The notes beneath the pieces are model-generated. The model searched no databases and was not told where the DNA came from. It worked only from the letters and a program-made list of their open reading frames with translations. A program made the position numbers and the translations under genes. Shown in pieces: positions 1 through 7,834 of a DNA stretch of 14,728 nt (positions within the stretch are counted from its first letter, which is position 1; each line of letters begins with the position of its first letter). Source of the DNA: JAWPNA01 sp045402695 (GTDB lineage: Bacteria > Acidobacteriota > Polarisedimenticolia > JACPZX01 > DASXTC01); the NCBI GenBank assembly GCA_045402695.1, contig JAWPNA010000108.1, positions 1 to 14,728 of the forward strand, in the 5' to 3' direction.

Positions 1-554
1 GCTTGCCACAGCTCCCTCTTACCTTCTCCATTTGCACTGGAGAACGGAATAACGTCCTCCCGGCACATGATTCGCCGGAGTCGGGACAAGGACTCGTGTC
101 TCTCCCCTCTTGAGAGCTTGTCGATCTTGTTGCCGACAATCTGGGTGGGGAGCCCTCGTTCTCCCAGCCATGCGTTCATCCCGAGATCCATCTCGGCCGG
201 CTGACGCCGCGAATCCAGGATCAGGACGGCGAGTGCCAGCGGGCGCCCCGCGCTGAGGTAGGACTCGATGATCCCTGCAAGAGCGTCCCTCACGCCGGCC
301 GGCGCCCGGGCGTACCCATACCCGGGCAGGTCAACGAAGAGGACCGACTCGTTGATGCTGTAAAAGTGGGCCTGCTGCGTCAGTCCCGGTGTGCCGCTCG
401 TGCGGGCCATGCCCTTGCGGCCTACCAGCGCATTGATCAGACTCGACTTGCCGACGTTGGACCTTCCCAGAAAAGCGATCTCGGGAAGGCCTCCCCGCGG
501 ATATTCGGAGCCGGATCTCGCGCAGGTCAGGAAACGGCAGTTCGTGATTCTCAA
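1..554 (-). CDS. engB: Ribosome-biogenesis GTPase EngB/YsxC, C-terminus beyond left edge
   Basis: This is a TrmE-Era-EngA-EngB-type GTPase that acts in late assembly of the large ribosomal subunit. The reverse strand reads all the G motifs in order: G1 GRSNVGKS, a G2 region with SGTPGLTQ, G3 DLPGYG, G4 NKID and a G5-like SSANGEGK. About 184 codons are present, and the last part of the protein lies outside the window. I start it at TTG (552-554). From there the N-terminus, MRITNCRFLTCARSGSEYP, lines up residue for residue with the usual EngB start, as in Bacillus YsxC. The frame is closed by a TGA about 60 bases further upstream, with no ATG or GTG between. It is the last visible gene of the tig-clpP-clpX-lon run, 56 bases after lon. 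The family is certain; the TTG start is likely. Confidence 0.93.
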   Translation of the reverse strand, partial: MRITNCRFLTCARSGSEYPRGGLPEIAFLGRSNVGKSSLINALVGRKGMARTSGTPGLTQQAHFYSINESVLFVDLPGYGYARAPAGVRDALAGIIESYLSAGRPLALAVLILDSRRQPAEMDLGMNAWLGERGLPTQIVGNKIDKLSRGERHESLSRLRRIMCREDVIPFSSANGEGKRELWQ

Positions 555-610
555 TGGGCCGCTAACAGACCTCAGGTCCGGCGATCAACCGGTCGCCCGT
601 TCATTTCAGG

Positions 611-3037
611 TCAGTGCGCTACGGGCCGATCCGGAGTGTCTTCGGGCGTCTGGACACCGATGGTCTTGCCCTCAAATTCCTCTTTCCGCTCCACCGGCCC
701 AGGCTGCCGCACCAGGGCGACCTTCAGCACGTCGTCCATCGTGTCCACGAGCTTGAAATCAAGCTCGCCCTGGACCTCGGGCGGTACGTCGGCCAGGTCC
801 TTCTCATTGTCCCTGGGAACAATGATGGTCCTGATGCCGAACCGGTGCGCCGCAAGCACTTTCTCCTTGAGACCGCCGATCGGGAGCACTTTGCCTCTCA
901 GGGTTATCTCCCCGGTCATCGCCACGTCCCCACGCACCGGGATGTTCGTGAAGAGCGACACCAGCGTCGTCGCGATGGTGATGCCGGCGGAGGGACCGTC
1001 CTTTGGGATGGCCCCCTCGGGCACGTGCACGTGGAAATCGTTCTTGCGAAACACGTTCTCGTCGATGCCGAAGTCATTGGCTCGCGACCTGACGTAGGAG
1101 AGGCCCGCGTGGGCGGACTCCTGCATCACGTCGCCCAGTTTTCCGGTCAGCGTCAGCTTTCCCTTCCCCTTCATGAGCGTGGCCTCGGTGGTCAGGATCT
1201 CGCCGCCCACCTCGGTCCAGGCTAGGCCCACGGTCACGCCGACATCGTCCTTTTTCTCGCTCTCCTTGGGCCGGAACTTCGGCACGCCGAGGAACTCGGG
1301 CAGCGTATCCGCGGTCATGGCTACGGGCTTGCCCACGCCTTCCTTGACCACATTGCGGGCCAGCTTGCGGCAGATCGAGGCGATTTCCCTCTCAAGGTTC
1401 CTCACCCCCGCCTCACGCGTGTATCTCTCGACGACGTCACGGATGGCGTGATCTTCGAAGGTGACCTTCCCCGGATGCAGGCCGTGCGCCTTGAGCTGCT
1501 TCGGCACGAGGAAGCGTTGAGCGATGTTTATCTTCTCGTTGAGCGTGTAGCCCGCCAGGCGAAGGACCTCCATCCTGTCCTTGAGGGCGGGTGGGACGGT
1601 GTGCAGCACGTTCGCCGTCGCGATGAACATCACCTGCGAAAGATCGAACTCCGTGTCGAGGTAGTGGTCCACGAAGGTCGAGTTCTGCTCGGGGTCCAGC
1701 ACCTCCAGCAGTGCCGCCGACGGGTCACCGCGGAAGTCCATGGACATCTTGTCCACCTCGTCGAGCAGGAAGACGGGGTTGCGCGCACCGGCCTTCTTCA
1801 TGAGCTGGATGATCTGGCCCGGGAAGGCGCCGATGTATGTGCGCCTGTGACCGCGGATCTCCGCCTCGTCTCGCACGCCGCCCAGCGAGAGCCGCACGAA
1901 CTTCCGTCCCGTGGCCTTGGCGATCGACTGCGCCAGAGAAGTCTTGCCGACCCCCGGAGGCCCGGCGAAACAGAGGATCGAGCCCTTGGGGTTCTTCACG
2001 AGCTGCCGCACCGCGAGGAACTCCACGATGCGCTCCTTGATCTTCTCCAGCCCGAAGTGGTCCTCGTTGAGGATTTTCTCGGCGAGCACGATGTCGCGGT
2101 TCTCCTTGGTCTTCTTGCTCCACGGCACCGCGAGGAGCCACTCGAGATAGTTGCGCGAGACGGTGGCTTCGGCCGAGATCGGAGGCATGACCTCGAGGCG
2201 CTTGAGCTCCTGCATCGCCTTCTCCTTGGCCTCCTTGGGCATCTTGGCTTCTTCGATCTTCTGCTTGAACTCCTCCACCTCGTTGACGCGATCGTCCTTG
2301 CGGCCCAGTTCCTGCTGTATGGCCTTCATCTTCTCGGAGAGGTAGTACTCCTTCTGGGCCTTCTCCATCTGTTTCTTGACGCGGTGGTGGATCTTGCGGT
2401 CCACGCGGAGTTTCTCGATCTCGTTGTCTAGGATCTCGATGATGGCTTCCAGCCGGTCCTTGGGTTCGAAGGTCTCCAACAACCGCTGCTTCTCATCGAT
2501 GGAGACCTGAAGGTGCGCCGAGATGGTGTCGGTCAGACGGCCAGGTTCGGTCACGCGGATGGTGGAGATCATCGTCTCGTACGGGAGGTTCGGGCTCAGC
2601 TTCACGTACTTCTCGAAACAGGAGACGGCCTTCTGCATCTCCTTCTCCATCTCCGGGGTGACATCGCACTTGCGGTCGATCACCTTCACGAGGGCCGCGA
2701 AATAATCCTCCTGCTGGTGGATCTCCAGGACACGCCCGCGGAAGTTGCCCTCCACGAGGAGCTTGATGTTCCCGTTGGGCAGCTTGAGACTCTGGATGAT
2801 GTTCGCGATGGTGCCTATCGCGTTGATATCCTCCGGCTTCGGGTTGTCCACCTTCGCGTCCTTCTGGGTTGCCAGGAAGATCTTCTTGTTCTGCGAAAGC
2901 GCCTGCTCCACGGCCATCAACGAACTCTTCCGGCCGACGACGAAGGGGATCATGGTGTGCGGGAACACAACCACGTCCCTCAGCGGGACCATGGGCAGAG
3001 TCTCGAGGCTATCGTTCTTGAACGTGCTCTGAGTCAT
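611..3037 (-). CDS. lon: ATP-dependent Lon protease (LonA type)
   Basis: Lon is a cytoplasmic homohexameric AAA+ serine protease that degrades misfolded and some regulatory proteins. At 808 residues it is normal LonA length. The N-terminal substrate-recognition (LAN) domain spans about residues 13-205. A helical, coiled-coil region follows to about 300. The AAA+ module has Walker A GPPGVGKT (359-366) and Walker B VFLLDEVD (422-429). The C-terminal protease domain has the catalytic serine in PKDGPSAG (Ser683) and the catalytic lysine in GGLKEK (Lys726), 43 residues apart as in E. coli (679/722). The ATG at 3035-3037 has an upstream AAGGTG about ten bases away. The C-terminal 25-30 residues after the protease fold are charged and probably disordered. 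It follows clpX by 29 bases on the same strand. No residue needed for activity is missing. Confidence 0.98.
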   Translation of the reverse strand: MTQSTFKNDSLETLPMVPLRDVVVFPHTMIPFVVGRKSSLMAVEQALSQNKKIFLATQKDAKVDNPKPEDINAIGTIANIIQSLKLPNGNIKLLVEGNFRGRVLEIHQQEDYFAALVKVIDRKCDVTPEMEKEMQKAVSCFEKYVKLSPNLPYETMISTIRVTEPGRLTDTISAHLQVSIDEKQRLLETFEPKDRLEAIIEILDNEIEKLRVDRKIHHRVKKQMEKAQKEYYLSEKMKAIQQELGRKDDRVNEVEEFKQKIEEAKMPKEAKEKAMQELKRLEVMPPISAEATVSRNYLEWLLAVPWSKKTKENRDIVLAEKILNEDHFGLEKIKERIVEFLAVRQLVKNPKGSILCFAGPPGVGKTSLAQSIAKATGRKFVRLSLGGVRDEAEIRGHRRTYIGAFPGQIIQLMKKAGARNPVFLLDEVDKMSMDFRGDPSAALLEVLDPEQNSTFVDHYLDTEFDLSQVMFIATANVLHTVPPALKDRMEVLRLAGYTLNEKINIAQRFLVPKQLKAHGLHPGKVTFEDHAIRDVVERYTREAGVRNLEREIASICRKLARNVVKEGVGKPVAMTADTLPEFLGVPKFRPKESEKKDDVGVTVGLAWTEVGGEILTTEATLMKGKGKLTLTGKLGDVMQESAHAGLSYVRSRANDFGIDENVFRKNDFHVHVPEGAIPKDGPSAGITIATTLVSLFTNIPVRGDVAMTGEITLRGKVLPIGGLKEKVLAAHRFGIRTIIVPRDNEKDLADVPPEVQGELDFKLVDTMDDVLKVALVRQPGPVERKEEFEGKTIGVQTPEDTPDRPVAH

Positions 3038-3066
3038 CTGGGCTGTTCACCTTAGTGGATGGAGAG

Positions 3067-4305
3067 CTATCCGGCCTTCTGCAGGACGGTGAGGGGATCG
3101 ACCTTGTTGTCCACGACTTCCCTCGAGATCACGCAGTCAGTGATGTTCGTCAGTGAGGGAAGCTGGTACATGATGTCGAGCATCAGGTCCTCGAGGATGA
3201 CCCTGAGGCCGCGGGCGCCGATCTTCCTGGCTAGGGCCTTGTCGGCGATTGCCGAGAGAGCGTCTTCCGTGAACTTGAGGCTGACGTTCTCGTATTCGAA
3301 GATGCGCTGATACTGTTTCACGATGGCGTTCTTGGGCTCGGTGAGGATCTTGACCAGGGCTCCCTTGTCGAGCTCGGAGAGGGTCGCCACGACCGGCAGG
3401 CGGCCGACGAACTCGGGGATCAGCCCGAACCGGATCAGATCGACGGGCTGGATCTGATCCAGGATCGCATCCAAATCGTCGTTCTTCCTGCCTCGGATCT
3501 CGCCCTTGAAGCCCATCGATTTCGTCCCCGTGCGGCTTCGGATGGCCGTGTCGAGCCCCACGAAGGCGCCGCCGCAGATAAACAGGATGTTGGTCGTGTC
3601 CACGGGGATGAATTCCTGCTGAGGGTGCTTGCGCCCGCCCTGTGGCGGGACGTTGGCGACGGTTCCCTCGAGAATCTTCAGCAGCGCCTGCTGCACGCCC
3701 TCGCCCGATACGTCGCGCGTGATGGACGGGTTCTCGCCCTTCCGGCAGATCTTATCCACCTCGTCGATATAGATGATGCCGCGCTGGGCCTTCTCCACAT
3801 CGTTGCCCGCCGCCTGCAGGAGCTTCAGAATGATGTTCTCGACATCCTCGCCCACGTAACCCGCCTCGGTCAGCGTGGTGGCGTCCACGATCGCGAAAGG
3901 GACCGAGAGCAGCCGGGCCAGAGTCTGCGCCAGGAGCGTCTTTCCCGTGCCGGTCGGACCGATGAGCAGGATGTTGCTCTTGGTCAGCTCGACATCGTTC
4001 TTGCGGCGAGAGATCTCGTTGCGCTTGTAATGATTGTAGACGGCGACGGCGAGCCGTTTCTTGGCCTTCTCCTGCCCGATGACGTACTCGTCGAGGAAGG
4101 CCTTGATCTCGACCGGCTTGGGAAGCTTCGGGCGGGCCTTGGTCTCGGTGGTATCCTTTTCCTCCGCGATGATGTCGAGGCAGATGTCAACGCACTCGTC
4201 GCAGATGTAGACGGTAGGACCAGCGATGAGCTTCTTGACGTCCCGCTGATTCTTGTTGCAGAAGGAACACCGCAGGATGTCCCCGTCTCCCTTTTTGCGT
4301 GCCAT
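3067..4305 (-). CDS. clpX: ClpXP protease ATP-binding subunit ClpX
   Basis: ClpX is the AAA+ unfoldase that recognises tagged substrates and feeds them into ClpP. At 412 residues it is close to the usual 410-430. The N-terminal zinc-binding domain has four cysteines (13, 16, 35, 38). Walker A is GPTGTGKT (116-123) and Walker B is IIYIDEVD (177-184). The translocating pore loop GYVG is at 149-152. The ClpP-docking loop reads MGF (264-266) where E. coli has IGF, a conservative change. The sensor-2 arginine lies in KIGARGLR (about 361-368). The ATG at 4303-4305 is preceded by GAGGG at normal spacing. The gene begins 15 bases after clpP stops and ends 29 bases before lon, so it is surely in one transcript with both. 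Confidence 0.98.
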   Translation of the reverse strand: MARKKGDGDILRCSFCNKNQRDVKKLIAGPTVYICDECVDICLDIIAEEKDTTETKARPKLPKPVEIKAFLDEYVIGQEKAKKRLAVAVYNHYKRNEISRRKNDVELTKSNILLIGPTGTGKTLLAQTLARLLSVPFAIVDATTLTEAGYVGEDVENIILKLLQAAGNDVEKAQRGIIYIDEVDKICRKGENPSITRDVSGEGVQQALLKILEGTVANVPPQGGRKHPQQEFIPVDTTNILFICGGAFVGLDTAIRSRTGTKSMGFKGEIRGRKNDDLDAILDQIQPVDLIRFGLIPEFVGRLPVVATLSELDKGALVKILTEPKNAIVKQYQRIFEYENVSLKFTEDALSAIADKALARKIGARGLRVILEDLMLDIMYQLPSLTNITDCVISREVVDNKVDPLTVLQKAG

Positions 4306-4320
4306 CAGCGCCCTCGAACT

Positions 4321-4905
4321 TCAGTCCCTAGTGTGGAGCACCTGATCGATGACCCCGTATTCCATGGACTGTTCCGCCGTCATGATGAAATCCCGGTCGC
4401 AGTCCTTCTCAATCACCTCGATGGTCTGGCCCGTGTGCTTGACCAGGATCTGATTGAGCCTGTGCCTGATCCGCAGGATCTCGCGGGCGTGAATGTCGAT
4501 GTCGGAGGCCTGCCCCTGGAATCCGCCCATCGGCTGGTGAAGAATGACACGGGAGTTGGGCAGGGCAAACCTCTTCTTCGGCGCGCCTGCTCCCAGCAGG
4601 ACGGCCGCCATGCTCGCCGCCTGGCCGATGCAGATGGTGCTGATGTCGGGCCTCACGAACTGCATCGTGTCGTAGATCGCGAGGCCGGACGTCACCGAGC
4701 CTCCGGGCGAGTTGATGTAAATCCAGATGTCCCTCTCGGGGTCCTCGGCCTCCAGGAAAAGGAGCTGGGCGATCACCAGGTTCGAGAGGTGATCCTCGAT
4801 GGTGTCCCCGATGAAGATGATGTTGTCTTTGAGCAGGCGTGAGTAGATGTCGTAGGCACGCTCTCCCCGATTGGTCTGCTCCACAACCATCGGAATCAGA
4901 GGCAT
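4321..4905 (-). CDS. clpP: ATP-dependent Clp protease proteolytic subunit ClpP
   Basis: ClpP is the tetradecameric serine peptidase chamber that partners with ClpX. The protein has 194 residues, the standard length. The catalytic triad is Ser98 in GQAASMA, His123 in ILHQPMGG and Asp172 in DRDF. The oligomer and active-site strand with NSPGGSVTSG (65-74) is intact. The N-terminus begins MPLIPMVVEQT, with almost no propeptide before the conserved axial-loop residues. The ATG (4903-4905) has a purine-rich GGGAGAAGGA upstream. It lies 19 bases after the tig stop and 15 bases before clpX, the usual tig-clpP-clpX order. Nothing unusual was seen. Confidence 0.98.
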   Translation of the reverse strand: MPLIPMVVEQTNRGERAYDIYSRLLKDNIIFIGDTIEDHLSNLVIAQLLFLEAEDPERDIWIYINSPGGSVTSGLAIYDTMQFVRPDISTICIGQAASMAAVLLGAGAPKKRFALPNSRVILHQPMGGFQGQASDIDIHAREILRIRHRLNQILVKHTGQTIEVIEKDCDRDFIMTAEQSMEYGVIDQVLHTRD

Positions 4906-4924
4906 TTTCCTTCTCCCACCGGCG

Positions 4925-6199
4925 CTAAGTATTAGCCGCTGTTAGCAGAAAGTCAAGAACCTTTTCCCTCAGCAACTGTTGTTCGAGTCGCTGCAGACGC
5001 CCGTCCTTGGCGCGCTTGGCGCGGAACGCCTCCGGAGTCTGCCGGCGCCGCTGCGCCTCCTCGGACACAGCCTTGTCGAGCGCTTCCGGGTCGAGAGAAA
5101 TCTTCTCCTGTTCTGCCAAAGCGTCAAGCAGAATCATCGCGCGCACGTTTTTTGCCGCGGGCTCGCGCTGCTTCTCCCGAATATCATCCCAATCAACTCC
5201 CGCGCGCTGCGGGTCCATTCCCTGGAGCGCCATTGTCCGGACGATCTCTCCGAGACGATCATCGATTTCCTCGTCAACGAGCACATCGGGAATCGCCACA
5301 TCCGGGTTGCTGCGCAGGAGCTGGGTCAGGATCTCAGAGCGCACTTCGTCCCGCGCCCGGCGCTTCTCGCGCGCCATGAGGTCCTGCACCACGCGGGCCT
5401 TCAACTCCTCGAGATTGGAGAACTTGCCCAGGTCGCGCGCGAAGTCGTCATCCAGGTCGGGGAGCAGCTTCTGCTTGATCTCGCGGACCAGGGCCACGTA
5501 GGTGACGCGCCGCCCGGCCAGGTCTGAATTCGAGTGGTGCGCCGGATAGGCGATGCTGAACTCCCGTGTCTCGCCGGGCCGCGCGTCCCGCAGGCCGTCG
5601 CTGAGCTCGGGATGCGGCCCACCCGAGCCGGTCTCGATGAGGACGTTGCTGCGCTTGAAGTCCTGGCCTTCTCCCGCGGCGAACCTGACCTCGATGTCGA
5701 GAAGAGCGTGGTCGCCCGGCCTGATCCCGCGATCCTCGACGGGATCGAAGCGCGCGGCGCGCTCGCGCATGGTGTCGAGCGCCTCGGCAACCATCTTGTC
5801 CGTGATGCCCGGCTCTGTCACCTTGACATGGATGTCGCGGTGCCCGACCACGGTGACCTTGGGCCGCACGTCGAACTCGGCCGTGAAGGAAAGCGGTTTC
5901 CCCTCGTTGTAGCTGTATTCCTTCAGCACCGGCGCGCGCAGCGGCGTGAGCTGGGCTTCTTTCACCGCTCGCTTCATCGTCTGCTCGATCACGGTCTCGA
6001 CAGTTTCCTGCTGAATCTCGTTTCCGAAGCGCTGCTTGATGATGTGCAGCGGCACCTTGCCGGGGCGGAAGCCGGGGACCTTCAGGGTCTTGAGGTACTT
6101 GCGGCACGCCTTGTCAAACTCCTGGGCCACCTCCCCGGCGGGCACCTCGACGGTGAGGGACTTCCGAGCCGGGGTGATCTCCGTGATGGAGACCTTCAT
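4925..6199 (-). CDS. tig: Trigger factor, ribosome-bound chaperone and prolyl isomerase
   Basis: Trigger factor docks at the ribosome exit tunnel and shelters nascent chains. With the start chosen here it has 424 residues (E. coli 432). The N-terminal ribosome-binding domain carries the signature loop GFRPGK at 43-48, the same numbering as E. coli. An FKBP-like prolyl-isomerase domain lies near 150-240, and the helical C-terminal cradle runs to the end. The frame stays open 12 codons further to an ATG at 6235, which has a GGAG about four bases ahead of it. I prefer the ATG at 6199 because MKVSITEITP matches the family N-terminus and makes the signature loop numbering agree. The upstream ATG remains possible. 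It is the first protein gene after two tRNAs and heads the clp/lon run. Confidence 0.95.
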   Translation of the reverse strand: MKVSITEITPARKSLTVEVPAGEVAQEFDKACRKYLKTLKVPGFRPGKVPLHIIKQRFGNEIQQETVETVIEQTMKRAVKEAQLTPLRAPVLKEYSYNEGKPLSFTAEFDVRPKVTVVGHRDIHVKVTEPGITDKMVAEALDTMRERAARFDPVEDRGIRPGDHALLDIEVRFAAGEGQDFKRSNVLIETGSGGPHPELSDGLRDARPGETREFSIAYPAHHSNSDLAGRRVTYVALVREIKQKLLPDLDDDFARDLGKFSNLEELKARVVQDLMAREKRRARDEVRSEILTQLLRSNPDVAIPDVLVDEEIDDRLGEIVRTMALQGMDPQRAGVDWDDIREKQREPAAKNVRAMILLDALAEQEKISLDPEALDKAVSEEAQRRRQTPEAFRAKRAKDGRLQRLEQQLLREKVLDFLLTAANT

Positions 6200-6252
6200 C
6201 TCGGCTGATTCCCGTGAGGTTCCGTCGGTGCTCATGCGTCTCCGTGATGGGA

Positions 6253-6339
<87 letters not shown>

Positions 6340-6355
6340 GGGAATGGGGGGAGCC

Positions 6356-6430
6356 TGGTGAGCCGCCAAGGACTTGAACCTTGAACCCACGGATTAAGAG
6401 TCCGTTGCTCTGCCATTGAGCTAGCGGCCC
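6356..6430 (-). tRNA. tRNA-Lys, anticodon CUU
   Basis: The reverse strand gives a complete cloverleaf. The acceptor GGGCCGC pairs with GCGGCTC, with one G-T pair. The D arm is GCTC-AATGGCAGA-GC. The anticodon stem ACGGA/TCCGT closes the loop CTCTTAA with anticodon CTT. The T arm is CAAGG-TTCAAGT-CCTTG. The discriminator A is followed by an encoded CCA (6356-6358). It is the first gene after the predicted promoter and the upstream member of a tRNA pair leading into tig. Confidence 0.97.
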
Positions 6431-6475
6431 GACCTCCGAATCGCGCCCACACAGTCTCGATTCCGAGAGGTGCGT

Positions 6476-6504
6476 ATGCTACCCTTCGTCCCCACCACTG
6501 TCAA
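6476..6504 (-). promoter_or_regulatory. Sigma70-type promoter for the tRNA-tig-clpP-clpX-lon-engB operon
   Basis: On the minus strand the -35 box is TTGACA (6499-6504, perfect consensus), the spacer is exactly 17 bases, and the -10 box is TAGCAT (6476-6481, 4 of 6). Transcription would start near 6469, about 39 bases before tRNA-Lys. It is the only strong promoter-like signal I see ahead of the operon. The match is by eye. Confidence 0.8.
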
Positions 6505-6533
6505 GAAACCGGAGTCCTCTTAGCTCGTTGATC

Positions 6534-7766
6534 ATGGTCGCGCCGGATCTTTCCTCGCTGAAGATCCACCGTGATGAGGTGGACGCCGACCGCCCGCGCC
6601 GCGGGCGCCGTTGGGTTCTATGGGGCGTGGCCCTGCTCGCCCTCGCCTCCATCGGGTGGGCCGCCTGGCGCCAAGACTGGCTGCCTCGCCCGGCGCCCGA
6701 GGTGCGCGTCGCGCGGCCTCGCGTGCTGCAGGCCGGGGGCGAAGAGGAAATCCTCACCGCGACCGGCTATCTCGTGCCGCAGCTCAAGGCGGTCGTGTCG
6801 GCCCGCATCTCGGGCCGTCTGGAGTGGCTGGGCGTTGACGAAGGCAGCCTCGTGAAATCCGGGCAGGTGATCGCGCGGCTCAGCGGCGAGGACCTGGCCG
6901 CACAAGTGGCCGAGGCGAGCGCCTCTCTCGCCCAGACGAATGCCACTCTCGCGCAGTCGCGCGCCCTGGAGTTCGAGACCGCCCGTGAGCTGGATCGTCA
7001 GAAGAACCTCTCGCAACAGGGAATCACGACACAGGCCGACTACGACGCGGCGAGACGGGCCTTCGACGTCGCCGGCGCCGGCGTGAAAGCCGCCGAGGAG
7101 TCGATCAACGCAGCCCGTGCCCGGCTCGCGCTCACGCAGGCCATCTATGACAAGACGAACATCAGGGCTCCGTTCGACGGCGTGGTCATCAACAAGGCGG
7201 CCGAGATCGGAGAGATGGTGGCCGCCGGGGCATTCTCCGGACAGCCCACCGGGGGCGCCATCGTCACCATCGCCGACTTCGCGACCCTGGAGATGGAGGC
7301 AGATATCAACGAGACCAATCTCTCCAAGGTCACCAATGGGCAGCCCGCCTTGGTCACCGTGGACGCGGTCCCCGACCGCAGGTACCGAGGGGTGCTGCGC
7401 CAGATCGTCCCCACCGCCGATCGACAGAAGGCCGTTGTGCAGGCCAAGGTGCGGCTGCTGGACCCCGACGAACGGCTGGTCCCTGACATGAGCGCGCGCG
7501 TCTCGTTCCTGGCGCGTGCGGTCTCCGCGGAGTCGGCCGCCTCACCGCCCCGGATCTTCGTCCCAGCCACCGCACTCCTGCGCGAAGGCGCCGACTCGTA
7601 CGTCCTGGCGGTCGTGGACGAGTTGGTCGTCCGGCTGCCGGTCGTCCCTGGCGAATCGAGGGGAGATCTGCAGGAAGTCACATCGGGCCTCAGCGGCTCA
7701 GAGTCCGTCATCACGGCCGGCGCAGAGGGCCTGCGCGCGGGTGATCGGGTCCGAGTCGCCTCCTGA
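6534..7766 (+). CDS. Membrane-fusion (HlyD/MacA-type) periplasmic efflux adaptor, no adjacent transporter
   Basis: The protein has 410 residues and belongs to the periplasmic adaptor family that bridges an inner-membrane ABC or RND pump to an outer-membrane channel. A basic cytoplasmic tail (to about residue 26) precedes one membrane segment at about 27-45. Two lipoyl half-motifs follow: around VSARISGRLEWLGVDEGS, and later IRAPFDGVVINKAAEIGE. They flank an alanine-rich helical hairpin (SASLAQTNATLAQSRALEFE) that would contact the outer-membrane channel. The C-terminal half has the beta-barrel and membrane-proximal domains. The ATG at 6534 is preceded in frame by a TTG at 6528. A GGAG at 6511-6514 is rather distant from both, so the start is uncertain by two codons. 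The gene is divergent from the tRNA operon. No MacB, RND pump or TolC gene lies next to it here, so its partner and substrate are unknown. Confidence 0.85.
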   Translation: MVAPDLSSLKIHRDEVDADRPRRGRRWVLWGVALLALASIGWAAWRQDWLPRPAPEVRVARPRVLQAGGEEEILTATGYLVPQLKAVVSARISGRLEWLGVDEGSLVKSGQVIARLSGEDLAAQVAEASASLAQTNATLAQSRALEFETARELDRQKNLSQQGITTQADYDAARRAFDVAGAGVKAAEESINAARARLALTQAIYDKTNIRAPFDGVVINKAAEIGEMVAAGAFSGQPTGGAIVTIADFATLEMEADINETNLSKVTNGQPALVTVDAVPDRRYRGVLRQIVPTADRQKAVVQAKVRLLDPDERLVPDMSARVSFLARAVSAESAASPPRIFVPATALLREGADSYVLAVVDELVVRLPVVPGESRGDLQEVTSGLSGSESVITAGAEGLRAGDRVRVAS

Positions 7767-7799
7767 CCGGAAAGGCCGCTGTGAGGTCGCGATGCCGGG

Positions 7800-7827
7800 T
7801 TGACCCCCCTAGGGTCGGCCATATATT
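7800..7827 (+). promoter_or_regulatory. Possible promoter abutting the start codon of the PilZ gene (leaderless transcript?)
   Basis: A TTGACC (7800-7805, 5 of 6) is followed after 16 bases by TATATT (7822-7827, 5 of 6). Transcription would begin about 7834-7835, exactly at the ATG at 7835, which has no Shine-Dalgarno sequence. The spacer holds a small inverted repeat (GACCC ... GGGTC, 7802-7816, centred on CCCTAGGG) that could be an operator. The boxes are seen directly; leaderless use is inference. Confidence 0.45.
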
Positions 7828-7834
7828 CCCCCGC

